Assembly (NCBI GenBank): GCA_958296295.1
Contig: OY282460.1
Span: 3,456,291 to 3,520,290, forward strand
Direction of reading: 5' to 3'
Length of the DNA stretch: 64,000 nt
DNA from: an uncultured Pseudomonadales bacterium
GTDB lineage: Bacteria; Pseudomonadota; Gammaproteobacteria; Pseudomonadales; Azotimanducaceae
In this document: positions 36,624-45,034 of the stretch, piece by piece
Position numbering within the stretch: the first letter of the stretch is position 1
How the letters are laid out: every line of letters starts with the position of its first letter
The notes under the pieces: generated by a model
Databases searched by the model: none
Seen by the model: the letters and a program-made list of their open reading frames with translations, nothing else
Told to the model about the DNA's origin: nothing
Translations under genes and position numbers: made by a program

Positions 36624-37104
36624 CGAGTTTGTAACGGATCATCACCCGCGAGCCGTCCGCCAAGCCCTTCTCGAAACGCGGGCCCCAGGCGCTCCAGCCG
36701 TCGTCGGCGTACTTGGCGCCCATCGCTGCGAGCACCGCGGCGCGCGTCTCCGCGCCTTCCTCCAGCGAAGCCGTCGCCATGTGTTCGGGCGCCTCGCGGA
36801 AAGCGCCGTCCGCGCTCTCCCAGTTGCCGTATTCTCCCACCCACAGCCGCGCGCGATTGAGGCCGTCGCGCACGGCCTCGGCGCGCCAAGCGTCCGGCGG
36901 CGTGACCACGAACACGTCGCCATCGTGGTAGGCGAACCAGATCTCCGCCTTGCAGCGGCTCTCCTCGCCATCGCTCTTGATCGGCGTGAGGTAGACCAGC
37001 TTGGAAGTCTCGAGCGTGGCCGGCCCCGCCAGCGCGCGGCGCCCGAAAAACGCCAGCGGCGGGAGCGCCGCGCCGACGACGACAAAGGTTCTGCGGTTCA
37101 ACAT
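36616..37104 (-). CDS. Tat-exported split-barrel-like small protein
   Basis: 162 residues. The N-terminus MLNRRTFVVVGAALPPLAFF fits a Tat signal (RRTFVV) with cleavage near RALA. The mature part (KLVYLTPIKSDGEESRCKAE, IWFAYHDGDVFVVT, VMIRYKL) resembles the PNPOx-like split barrel, which would agree with export of a folded cofactor protein. This is inference. The ATG at 37104 was preferred over the longer frame starting at 37176 because it puts the twin Arg at position 4-5. Confidence 0.68.
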   Translation of the reverse strand: MLNRRTFVVVGAALPPLAFFGRRALAGPATLETSKLVYLTPIKSDGEESRCKAEIWFAYHDGDVFVVTPPDAWRAEAVRDGLNRARLWVGEYGNWESADGAFREAPEHMATASLEEGAETRAAVLAAMGAKYADDGWSAWGPRFEKGLADGSRVMIRYKLDA

Positions 37105-37606
37105 GCGTCTTCTCCCTTGGAAAGAGACTGTTGCGTCTATAGGCAGCTTATTACACGAGCCGCCCCGTTGGCACAACCATGGCGCCGCAAGAGGGGTGCG
37201 GTCGCGTGGCTGGCTTGGCTGAATAGCGGGCCGATCTCATCGAATGGCGACTTCTCGCCTCGTTCGACGCTCGGTCTCGGGAGCATCTCGCCGCACCGCT
37301 GACAGTGCAGCGGTGTGCTTGCCGCACGGCAAGATCTCCGATCCCGCCGGATGTGAAGAGGCTCAAGGCGGTCCGCGATCTGAACCCGTGGCACCGCTTC
37401 CTCTTGATCACGCTTGGTTGGTAGGTTCGTTTCATCTTCGGCGCGGCCTCGCTGGTGCTCGAATCCAAGGGAACGCGGCTTTCGCGGGCCATGGGCGAGT
37501 CATGGCGCTACCTTAAGGGCGTGCTGACGCTGCCGCAAGTTCGGCGCCGGATGGCCCGCCGTGGCGGGGATAATGGGTGCCATTGCTGCCGTGGGAGTGT
37601 TCCAAC
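37105..37606. other. Decayed intergenic region with gene fragments
   Basis: No intact gene in ~500 bp. It contains the first 21 codons of rpmH on the minus strand (37373-37435). On the plus strand an open frame from ~37437 to 37610, without a start, encodes GESWRYLKGVLTLPQVRRR and looks like the end of a lost gene I cannot name. Confidence 0.5.
37373..37435 (-). pseudogene. rpmH: 5' fragment of rpmH (ribosomal protein L34)
   Basis: The minus strand encodes MKRTYQPSVIKRKRCHGFRS plus one Arg, the very conserved N-terminus of L34, with an unusual Cys at position 15. After this the frame continues with unrelated sequence, where L34 should have a basic C-terminal half. It is a broken copy. An intact rpmH must exist elsewhere, normally next to rnpA and dnaA. 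Confidence 0.75.
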
Positions 37607-38644
37607 GTGACGACCATAGAGTCCTTTCTCGCGCACGCCGGTGAGCCGCATTTCAAGGGATTTCGGGTGCGAACATCGGCGTTACGCGCCGAGCTCATCG
37701 AACTTGGCGGCATCGTCGCGCGGCTGGAGGTGCGGGACCGGCGTGGCGAGTTCGGCAATGTGCTGCTCGGCTGTCCGACGCTGGCCGATTATCTTGCCAA
37801 CCATCCGCACTTCAATTGTCTGGTTGGCCGCTACGCCAACCGCATGACGAACGCCCGCTTCACCTTGGACGGCAAGACTTGGCACCTCGACCCCAACGTG
37901 CCGCCGCACCACTTGCACGGCGGGCGCGACGGTTTCGCCACCCGCATCTGGGCCGGCGAGAAGGACGGCGAGGGTGTGGTGTTTCGGCTGCGCAGTCCGG
38001 CCGGCGAGGCCGGCTACCCGGGCGCGTTGAATGTGCAGGCGCGGTACGGGTTCCGGGATGCCGAGGTGACGCTGGACATTCGCGCCGAGACGGACGCGCC
38101 GACGCCGGTGAGCCTCACGTCGCACCATTACTACAACCTGAGCGCGCGGCGAGGTAGCACCGTGGCGGACCACGAGATCGCCATTGCCGCGGACGCTTTC
38201 TTGCCGGTGAGCGAGGCGCTCACGCAACTCGGCGAGCGGCGAGACGTGGACGGCACGCCCTTCGACTTGCGCGGCGGGGCGCGGCTCGGCAGCCGGTTGG
38301 CGATGGCGGACGCGCAACTGCGCCTCGCCGGCGGCTTCGATCACACGTTCGTGCTGCACGGTGGGGCGTCGCGCATCGCCGCCGTGGTACGCCACCCGGA
38401 ATCCGGACGAGTCCTCACCGTGTCCACGAACCAACCCGGTGTGCAGCTCTACACCGGCAACTCGTTGCACTTGGCGCGGCGCTGGGGCCATCCCCGGCAT
38501 GGCGCTTTGTGCTTGGAAACGCAACAGTTCCCGGACGCGCCGAACCACGCCGGCTACCCCAACGCGATCTTGCGTCCGGGGCAGGCGTTCCACGCCCGCA
38601 CGACATTCGCGTTCACGGTTGACGAGGCGGGTGATCAGAATTGA
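37607..38644 (+). CDS. galM: Aldose 1-epimerase
   Basis: Mutarotase of the GalM family, 345 residues from the GTG at 37607; another GTG at 37577 would add ten unconserved residues. Typical blocks are LGGIVARLEVRD, FNCLVGRYANRM, HHLHGGRDGF (catalytic-site His), SLTSHHYYNLS (second active-site His), GGFDHTFVLH and a Glu-containing CLETQQFPDAPN near the end, which supplies the catalytic base. No signal peptide; cytoplasmic. It would interconvert alpha and beta forms of hexoses. Confidence 0.88.
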   Translation: MTTIESFLAHAGEPHFKGFRVRTSALRAELIELGGIVARLEVRDRRGEFGNVLLGCPTLADYLANHPHFNCLVGRYANRMTNARFTLDGKTWHLDPNVPPHHLHGGRDGFATRIWAGEKDGEGVVFRLRSPAGEAGYPGALNVQARYGFRDAEVTLDIRAETDAPTPVSLTSHHYYNLSARRGSTVADHEIAIAADAFLPVSEALTQLGERRDVDGTPFDLRGGARLGSRLAMADAQLRLAGGFDHTFVLHGGASRIAAVVRHPESGRVLTVSTNQPGVQLYTGNSLHLARRWGHPRHGALCLETQQFPDAPNHAGYPNAILRPGQAFHARTTFAFTVDEAGDQN

Positions 38645-38693
38645 GGACGGGTGCGCCGCGGTCGGCGCGGTTGGATGGCGGGTGCGGGGCGCT

Positions 38694-39392
38694 CTAGGCG
38701 GCGTCTTCCAAGAGGCTTCGGTAACGGTCTATCTTGGCCAGGTAGCGGGCGGCGGCGGCGACGAAGTAGCTGTTGCGGCGGTTGCCGTAGCCGACGTTGT
38801 AAGAACGCAACGCGCAGGCTTCGGCGTCCGCGGCTTCGGCGGCGTCCAAGCGGCAGACGTCATGGTAGTAGGCCAGTATCTGCGCGCCGCAATACACGTT
38901 CTGATCGGGATGATCCAAGAAGCCGCCGCAAAACTTGCCCCATAGGTCCGCCCGCACCTGCGCGGGGCCGGTCGCCCCCGCGGGCGAGCGCACATGCTTG
39001 CGGAAAGAGCTTTCCGTCACCACCAGGCTGGCCAGAAGCTCCGCCGCGAGACCTTGGCGCACCGAGGCTTCCAGGATCCAACCGGTGAACTCGCGCGCCA
39101 CATCGTGGTTCAAGCCGTAGCCGCGCACCAGTTTTGCGGCGAAAGCGTCCCGCTCTTCGTGCCAGTGGGCCTTGGCCGCCACCGGCGGCGGAATGGCCAA
39201 CGCGACGGTGTGGGTGACCTCGGCGTCCGAACGCGCGAAGACGGCTGTGGCCCCGGCGCACAACACCAGCAACGCCAAGGCCCCGCGCCGGGCGGCGCCA
39301 TCCACGGCGGCCGATGCGGCCCTGCGCCGCGCCACCAACCCGGTGGCGCGACAACCGTGCGGACTTCCAATGGCGGCGCGTCTGTTGGGCAT
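38694..39392 (-). CDS. Lytic transglycosylase, SLT domain
   Basis: 232 residues from the ATG at 39392. A hydrophobic anchor or signal (GALALLVLCAGATAVFA) at ~40-57 is followed by a soluble lysozyme-like domain: LASLVVTESSFRKHVRSPAG contains the catalytic Glu in ES, then GPAQVRADLWG, ILAYYHDVCRLD and SYNVGYGNRRN. It should cleave peptidoglycan in the periplasm. It is convergent with galM. A TTG at 39416 is an alternative start. Confidence 0.82.
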   Translation of the reverse strand: MPNRRAAIGSPHGCRATGLVARRRAASAAVDGAARRGALALLVLCAGATAVFARSDAEVTHTVALAIPPPVAAKAHWHEERDAFAAKLVRGYGLNHDVAREFTGWILEASVRQGLAAELLASLVVTESSFRKHVRSPAGATGPAQVRADLWGKFCGGFLDHPDQNVYCGAQILAYYHDVCRLDAAEAADAEACALRSYNVGYGNRRNSYFVAAAARYLAKIDRYRSLLEDAA

Positions 39393-39625
39393 GCGTGATT
39401 TTGGCCCGTGTGCCAATCAAGGGGCGCGAACTGTACACCTCTTTGGGCGGAAAGTGAAGCGTCCGTTTTGCCGCGCGCGCAACAAGGCGTTCCGAACCTT
39501 TGCGCCACCTAAAGGCACGGCACCGATCAGGGTGGCCAGTCGTCGTTGAACCTGCCACTACTGGGCTTGCCTCGCCTTATGTCTTGCCCAGGGCGCGATT
39601 TTTTCCAAATGGGTTGAATTCGTGT

Positions 39626-39640
39626 TAAAACTCAGTTTTA
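39626..39640. promoter_or_regulatory. Palindrome upstream of DUF932 gene
   Basis: TAAAACTCAGTTTTA is a perfect 6-bp inverted repeat with a 3-base centre, about 37 bp before the DUF932 start, in an AT-rich patch that stands out from the GC-rich surroundings. It could be an operator. Confidence 0.45.
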
Positions 39641-39676
39641 ATATCCATCGCATCGTTACAGGGAGCCGTTGCAACC

Positions 39677-40624
39677 ATGTCGCACGAAGTAGAATCAATG
39701 GCTTACGCCGGGAACCCGCCTTGGCACGAGTTAGGTGTCAGCGTCGACAGCACCGCGAAGCCGCACGAGATCCAAAAAGCTGCCGGTCTCGACTGGGAGG
39801 TGCTGAAGGTGCCTCTCAGGTACTCCCGCGGAGGCAAGGATCGCGAGTCCGGCCACTACGCGCTGATCCGATCCTCGGACGGTCAGTTCTTGGACACGGT
39901 CAGGTCCGAGCGCTGGACGCCGGTGCAGAACTCGGTCGCGTTCGAGTTCTTCAACCACTTCGTTCGCGCCGGCGACATGACGATGGAGGTGGCCGGATCG
40001 CTTTCGGACGGCAAGCGCGTGTTCGCGCTCGCCAAGCTCAAGCACTGCTTCCGCCTCGCCGCGGCCGCTGAGGACGCGACGCAGGGCTACCTGCTGTTCA
40101 CCAACCCCCACCTGTACGGCCATTCGGTGGACATCCGCTTCACGCCGGTGCGCGTGGTGTGCATGAACACGCTCTCCCTTGCCCTCGGCCAGAAGAACAA
40201 CGACTACCGCATCAGCTTCAACCATTCCCGCGGCTTCGTTGAAGAGGAGGCCCGCAAGCTGGTGGCGGTGGCCGCCGACAAACTGGCCGACTACAAGCAG
40301 CAGGCTGATGGTTTGGCGAGCAAGCGCTACAAGCCCGACACGTTGCGGCGCTACTTCCGGGACGTGTTCGCGCCAAAGGTGCCTCCCCGCACGGAGGAGC
40401 CGCCCCGAAGCGTGGTTTTGGCTCACGAGGTCGTGGAGACGCAGCCCGGCCACCAACACGCACCGGGCAGCTGGTGGAACGCCTTCAACGCGGTCACCTA
40501 CCTCACCGACCACAAGATCGGCCGCGGCGAGGCTACTCGCCTCGGCACCGCGTGGTACGGACAAGGCAAAATGCGCAAGAAGAAGGCGCTCGACTTGGCC
40601 GTCGAATACGCCAAAGCGGCTTGA
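39677..40624 (+). CDS. DUF932 phage/plasmid-like protein
   Basis: 315 residues of the DUF932 family, which is common on phages, plasmids and genomic islands and has no settled function. Family blocks are MAYAGNPPWHELGVSVD, VLKVPLRYSRG, LIRSSDGQFLDTVRSERWTP, VQNSVAFEFFNHFV, VRVVCMNTLSLAL and a C-terminal WWNAFNAVTYLTDHK. An AGGGAG ribosome site lies 11 bases before the ATG. It stands alone with its own AT-rich upstream region, so it may have arrived by transfer. Confidence 0.85.
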   Translation: MSHEVESMAYAGNPPWHELGVSVDSTAKPHEIQKAAGLDWEVLKVPLRYSRGGKDRESGHYALIRSSDGQFLDTVRSERWTPVQNSVAFEFFNHFVRAGDMTMEVAGSLSDGKRVFALAKLKHCFRLAAAAEDATQGYLLFTNPHLYGHSVDIRFTPVRVVCMNTLSLALGQKNNDYRISFNHSRGFVEEEARKLVAVAADKLADYKQQADGLASKRYKPDTLRRYFRDVFAPKVPPRTEEPPRSVVLAHEVVETQPGHQHAPGSWWNAFNAVTYLTDHKIGRGEATRLGTAWYGQGKMRKKKALDLAVEYAKAA

Positions 40625-40685
40625 CCCTCGTGGCGCAAAGCCGCTGCACGGTAGGTTTAGGCGCAAGATTCTTGAGTTCCATGCG

Positions 40686-41096
40686 ATGGCGGACGACATA
40701 GCCTCCATAGTGAGCCACGTTTCCATCGGCACCAACGACTTGGATCGGGCGCTCGCGTTCTACGACAAAGTGTTGGCCACCGTCGGTGCCACGCGCAAGT
40801 TGGAGATCCCCGGCATCGCCGTCGCCTACGGCAAGGCGTTTCCAGAGTTCTGGGTGCAGAAGCCCTTGAATGGCGGCCACGCCAACCCCGGCAACGGCAT
40901 CCACTTCAGCTTCATCGCGCCGAGCAAGGACGCCGTGGTTGCGTTCCATGCCGCCGCGCTTGCTGCCGGTGGCAAGGACGACGGCGCCCCTGGGCTACGG
41001 CCCATGTACGGCCCGGACTACTACGGCTGTTTCGTTTACGACTTGGACGGCCACAAGATAGAAGCGTCCACGATTCCGGGAGCGGGCGATTCGTAG
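40686..41096 (+). CDS. VOC/glyoxalase-like protein
   Basis: 136 residues of the vicinal-oxygen-chelate fold: SHVSIGTNDLDRALAFYDKVL at the N-terminus and YYGCFVYDLDGHKIE at the C-terminus with the usual metal-ligand positions (His and Glu). Members include glyoxalases, dioxygenases and resistance proteins, so the reaction cannot be named. 61 bp downstream of the DUF932 gene. Confidence 0.85.
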   Translation: MADDIASIVSHVSIGTNDLDRALAFYDKVLATVGATRKLEIPGIAVAYGKAFPEFWVQKPLNGGHANPGNGIHFSFIAPSKDAVVAFHAAALAAGGKDDGAPGLRPMYGPDYYGCFVYDLDGHKIEASTIPGAGDS

Positions 41097-41139
41097 CTCT
41101 CGCCGGCTTGGCCAGGCGGCGGGTGGTGGCGAGCCCGGC

Positions 41140-42120
41140 TTAGCCGCGAAGCGGCACATGTTCCGCGAAGAATCGCGTCACCGCGGCGTCCAAATAGGAC
41201 CCTAGCTGCCAGTTGGTGACGAATCCGCAATGGCCGCCGTGGGGGTTGAGCTCCAACTCCAACGGCGCGGCGCGAGCGATGGCCCGAAGGCCGGCGCTCG
41301 GTATCACCGGATCGTCCAAAGCGGCGACCACGCGCGCTTGGATGCGCAGCTTGGCGAGGGCATCGCCGCGCAGGTCGTAGCGCGCGTAGTAATCGCGCGA
41401 GTTTGGAAAGGGCAGGTAGCGATCCACCAAGTAGTCGGTCATGCCGGCAACGGTGGAAAGCCGCATCGCGCCGTTCAAGTCGTCGTACTGCGCCGGGAAC
41501 GCCGTTTGCTTGGCGGCCAGGGCGCTGCGCCAGTAGCGCACGAACCACAGCCGGTAGGCCGCCCAGCCGGTGTCGATGGCGCGCACTGTGGCAGCCGGTT
41601 CGATCACCGGGCTGATGGCGAGGCAGGCAAGCAAGTGCTTGTGCAAGCGCTCATGGCAGGCCAAACGCAAGGCGAAGTTTCCCCCCAAACTGAAACCGAC
41701 AATCGCTCCGGCCGCGGCTGCCGCGCGTTCGATCAGCAAGTTGCAGGCATCCACCACTTCCGCGACGCGCGCGGAATTGAACATCTCGCGGTTGAGCCCA
41801 ACGCTGTCGCCGTGATCGCGCAGCAGCAATCGCGCCACGGCGTAGCCCTGCGCGTGCAAGACGGCCGCGGCGCGACGCACGTAGCTGGACCGTTCGCACC
41901 CCAGCCAGCCGTGGATGACGATGGCCAGCGGCGCACCGCCGGCCGCCGGCGCGCCACCGCCAGCCGGCGTCAGATACGCTTTGAGGCGCACGCCTTGTGC
42001 GCAGTGCAGGACGGTTTCCTCGGTGTTGGCGCCAAGTTCGATGCGCTGCGGTCGCCAGCGCGACAGCGTGGTTTGCACATGCGGTGAGCGGAGCAGTGGT
42101 GGCGGGTCGAACGTCGTCAC
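41140..42120 (-). CDS. YheT-type alpha/beta hydrolase
   Basis: 326 residues from the GTG at 42120. It begins FDPPPLLRSPHVQTTLSRW, as in YheT/ABHD1-3 hydrolases, then VIHGWLGCERSSYVRR (oxyanion-hole region), a nucleophile elbow GFSLGGNFALRL with the Ser, a DDPVIP loop with the acid Asp, and HGGHCGFV with the catalytic His. It is predicted to be an esterase or lipase of unknown substrate. The frame runs further upstream but without family sequence. Confidence 0.85.
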   Translation of the reverse strand: MTTFDPPPLLRSPHVQTTLSRWRPQRIELGANTEETVLHCAQGVRLKAYLTPAGGGAPAAGGAPLAIVIHGWLGCERSSYVRRAAAVLHAQGYAVARLLLRDHGDSVGLNREMFNSARVAEVVDACNLLIERAAAAAGAIVGFSLGGNFALRLACHERLHKHLLACLAISPVIEPAATVRAIDTGWAAYRLWFVRYWRSALAAKQTAFPAQYDDLNGAMRLSTVAGMTDYLVDRYLPFPNSRDYYARYDLRGDALAKLRIQARVVAALDDPVIPSAGLRAIARAAPLELELNPHGGHCGFVTNWQLGSYLDAAVTRFFAEHVPLRG

Positions 42121-42259
42121 GGGCGCGTTGTACCACAAAGGTGTGTGACTACAGCGCGGGCGGGCTATCGCTTGGCGCAAGGGCGAACGCGAACGCCGGA
42201 TCGCTTGCCAAGTGCTACGATGACCCGCAGCGACACTTCGTCCTGATCGGATTTCCGCA

Positions 42260-43828
42260 TTGCCGCAACCAGCCTTCCAGTTGAACACCAAGAACATCGG
42301 CCTTTGGCTCGGCGTCTTGGCGTTCGGGCTGCTGACGGTGTTCCCGGTGGCCGCGGAGAACGAACCCGCCAGCCGATTGGCGGCAGTCGCCGCGCTCATG
42401 GCCATCTGGTGGATGACCGAGGCGATCCCGCTCTTCGCCACCGCGTTGGTGCCGCTGGCGGTCTTTCCCTTTCTCGGCGTGATGTCCGGGCGCGATACCG
42501 CCGAGACCTTCATGAACAGCACCATCGTGCTTTTCATCGGCGGTTTCATGATCGCCGTGACCATGCAGAAGTGGAATCTGCATCGGCGCATCGCACTGGC
42601 CATCATCCACTACGTCGGCGGCGGCCCGGCCCGCATGGTGCTTGGTTTCATGGTGGCGGCGGGGTTTCTCTCCATGTGGATATCGAACACCGCGACAGCG
42701 GTGATGATGGTGCCCATCGGTCTCGCCATCGTGCTGCAGATAGAGGAACGCTTGGCCGCGGCGCCCGACGACGCCGGGGCGCACAAGTTCGCCGTGGGCC
42801 TGATGCTCGGCATCGCCTACGGCTGCTCCGTGGGGGGCATGACCACTTTGGTGGGCACGCCGCCGAATCTGGCGTTCGCGCGGATCCACCAGCTGCTCTT
42901 CCCGGAGGCGCCGGAGATAGCGTTCGGGCAATGGCTGGTGGTGGCCTTTCCGGTGGGCGTGACCATGCTGCTCGCGGCTTGGCTGTTGATAACGCAAGTG
43001 CTCTACCGGGCGCCGCGGGACATCGCCGTCAGCCGGGACGTGGTCGCCGCCGAGCGCGCCAAACTCGGCCCGATCACGTTCGAGGAGCGGGCCGTGCTGG
43101 TGGTGTTCGCGCTCACGGCCTTCTTGTGGGTTTTCCGCGTGGATTTGAACCTCGGCGGCTTCCAAGTGCCGGGTTGGTCGCGGCTGCTGCCGTGGCCGAA
43201 GCTGGTGGACGACGGCACCGTGGCCATCGTGATGGCGTGCTCGCTGTTCTTCATTCCGGCGCGCGGCGATGGCGACGATGCGGGCGCGGGGCGCAAGAGC
43301 GCGCGCGTCATGGGCGCGGAGGTCATCCCGCGGCTGCCGTGGAACGTCGTGCTTCTCATCGGCGGCGGCCTGGCCCTGGCCACGGGTTTCCAGCGCACGG
43401 GTCTGGCGGCGCTCATCGGCAACCAGTTCGAGGCGGTTGGCGCGTTGCCCACATTCGTGTTGATCCTGCTCGTGTGCCTGGCCATCACGTTTCTCACCGA
43501 ACTCACCAGCAACACCGCCACCACCGAGATGATCCTGCCGATCCTGGCGTCGGTCGCCGTGGTGACCGGGGTGCATCCGCTCGTGCTGATGATTCCGGCC
43601 ACGATGTCCGCCTCGTGCGCCTTCATGATGCCCGTCGCCACGCCGCCCAACGCCATCGTGTTCGGCAGCAACCGCTTCAGCATCGCCGAGATGGCGCGGG
43701 CCGGCATCGTGCTGAATCTGTTGGGCGCGGTGGTGATAGCGACCGTCGTGTACACCGTGGGGTTGGTGGTGTTCGACATCGATCCGGCGAACTTGCCGGA
43801 CTGGGCGGGGGCCATCGCGCCGGAGTAG
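42260..43828 (+). CDS. SLC13/DASS-family anion symporter
   Basis: 522 residues with many hydrophobic helices. The two family signatures are present: SMWISNTATAVMM near 130 and ELTSNTATTEMILPI near 420, both part of the sodium and substrate sites. Such proteins import dicarboxylates, sulfate or related anions with sodium. The start appears to be the TTG at 42260, as no ATG or GTG precedes the first conserved residues. The following dehydratase, hydrolase and reductase genes make an organic-acid substrate plausible. Confidence 0.88.
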   Translation: MPQPAFQLNTKNIGLWLGVLAFGLLTVFPVAAENEPASRLAAVAALMAIWWMTEAIPLFATALVPLAVFPFLGVMSGRDTAETFMNSTIVLFIGGFMIAVTMQKWNLHRRIALAIIHYVGGGPARMVLGFMVAAGFLSMWISNTATAVMMVPIGLAIVLQIEERLAAAPDDAGAHKFAVGLMLGIAYGCSVGGMTTLVGTPPNLAFARIHQLLFPEAPEIAFGQWLVVAFPVGVTMLLAAWLLITQVLYRAPRDIAVSRDVVAAERAKLGPITFEERAVLVVFALTAFLWVFRVDLNLGGFQVPGWSRLLPWPKLVDDGTVAIVMACSLFFIPARGDGDDAGAGRKSARVMGAEVIPRLPWNVVLLIGGGLALATGFQRTGLAALIGNQFEAVGALPTFVLILLVCLAITFLTELTSNTATTEMILPILASVAVVTGVHPLVLMIPATMSASCAFMMPVATPPNAIVFGSNRFSIAEMARAGIVLNLLGAVVIATVVYTVGLVVFDIDPANLPDWAGAIAPE

Positions 43829-43881
43829 CTTCCGTGCGCGAGGCGCCAACATCAACATGACCAGGAATGTGAGGAACGCTT

Positions 43882-45012
43882 GTGAAAGTGACCGGAATTG
43901 AAACTCTGGTGATCGACAACGTGCCGCCGTACCGCGGTGGTCGCCAGTGGTTGTTCCTCCGGCTGCTCACGGACGAGGGAATCGTCGGCCTCGGCGAGCG
44001 CCCGACCGGTCACGCGCCGAACCTGGCTTCGCAGATCGCCCTGCTGCGCGATTTGGCGGAACGCTTCGTGGTGGGCGAGAGCCCGTTCGCCATCGAGAGC
44101 ATCTGGCAGCGGGTCTACGCCTCCAACCACGACTACCGGCACCCCAGCATGTACGCGACGCCGGCCCTCTCCGCCATCGAAATGGCGCTCTGGGACATCG
44201 TCGGCAAAGCCACCGGCCAGCCCGTCTACAACCTGCTCGGCGGCCGTTGCCACGAGAGTTTGCGCGCCTACGCCTACATGCCCACCGACGGCGTCTGGGA
44301 AAACCCCGCGCGCGCCGGAGAGATCGCGGAGCGGCTCGTCAAGGAAGGCAACAGCGCGTGCAAGATCGATCCGTTCATGCCCTACTTCCCGCTGCCGCGG
44401 GACTTTCCGTTGAAGACCATCAAGCACGCGGCGAGGATCTTCCAAGCCATCCGCGACGCGGTGGGCGACGAGTTGGAGATCGGCATCGGCACGCACGGCC
44501 AGTTCAGCACCGCCGGGGCCATTCGCGTGGCCCGCGTGTTCGAGGAGCACAACCCGTTCTGGTTCGAGGAGCCGGTGCCGCCGGAGAATGTGGACGAAAT
44601 GGCGCGGGTGGCGGCCCACACGTCCATCCCCATCGCCTCGGGCGAACGTTTGGCCACGAAGTACGAGTTCTCGGAACTCTTGGAGAGGCAAGCGGCGCAG
44701 ATCATCCAACTCGATGTCGGCCAATGCGGCGGGATTTTGGAATCGAAGAAGATCGCCGGCATGGCGGAAGCCCACTACGCGATGATCGCTCCGCACATGT
44801 ACGTTGGCCCGGTCGCCGCGGCGGCGGCGGTGCAGCTGGACGCCTGCTCACCGAACTTCCTCATTCAGGAGTACAACGGCGGGCCGCTGCACGAGGACAT
44901 CTTCACCGACCCCATCCGGTTCAAGAACGGCGCCATCGAGCCGCCGACCGCGCCGGGGCTTGGCGTCGCGCTGGACGACGCCGTTGTCCAACGGCATCGG
45001 GCGGACCGCTGA
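43882..45012 (+). CDS. Mandelate racemase/enolase-superfamily dehydratase
   Basis: 376 residues from a GTG. The N-terminal capping domain (IETLVIDNVPPYRGGRQWLF) precedes the barrel. Metal and active-site candidates are EIGIGTHGQF (His in place of the usual Asp-Asn, as in sugar-acid dehydratases), FWFEEPVPPEN, IASGERLATKYEF and APHMYVGPV. It is nearest in pattern to galactonate- or mannonate-type dehydratases, which remove water from sugar acids, but the substrate is not fixed by sequence. It lies between the SLC13 transporter and the exported hydrolase. Confidence 0.8.
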   Translation: MKVTGIETLVIDNVPPYRGGRQWLFLRLLTDEGIVGLGERPTGHAPNLASQIALLRDLAERFVVGESPFAIESIWQRVYASNHDYRHPSMYATPALSAIEMALWDIVGKATGQPVYNLLGGRCHESLRAYAYMPTDGVWENPARAGEIAERLVKEGNSACKIDPFMPYFPLPRDFPLKTIKHAARIFQAIRDAVGDELEIGIGTHGQFSTAGAIRVARVFEEHNPFWFEEPVPPENVDEMARVAAHTSIPIASGERLATKYEFSELLERQAAQIIQLDVGQCGGILESKKIAGMAEAHYAMIAPHMYVGPVAAAAAVQLDACSPNFLIQEYNGGPLHEDIFTDPIRFKNGAIEPPTAPGLGVALDDAVVQRHRADR

Positions 45013-45034
45013 AGCGGCTGCCCAAACGCGGAGG

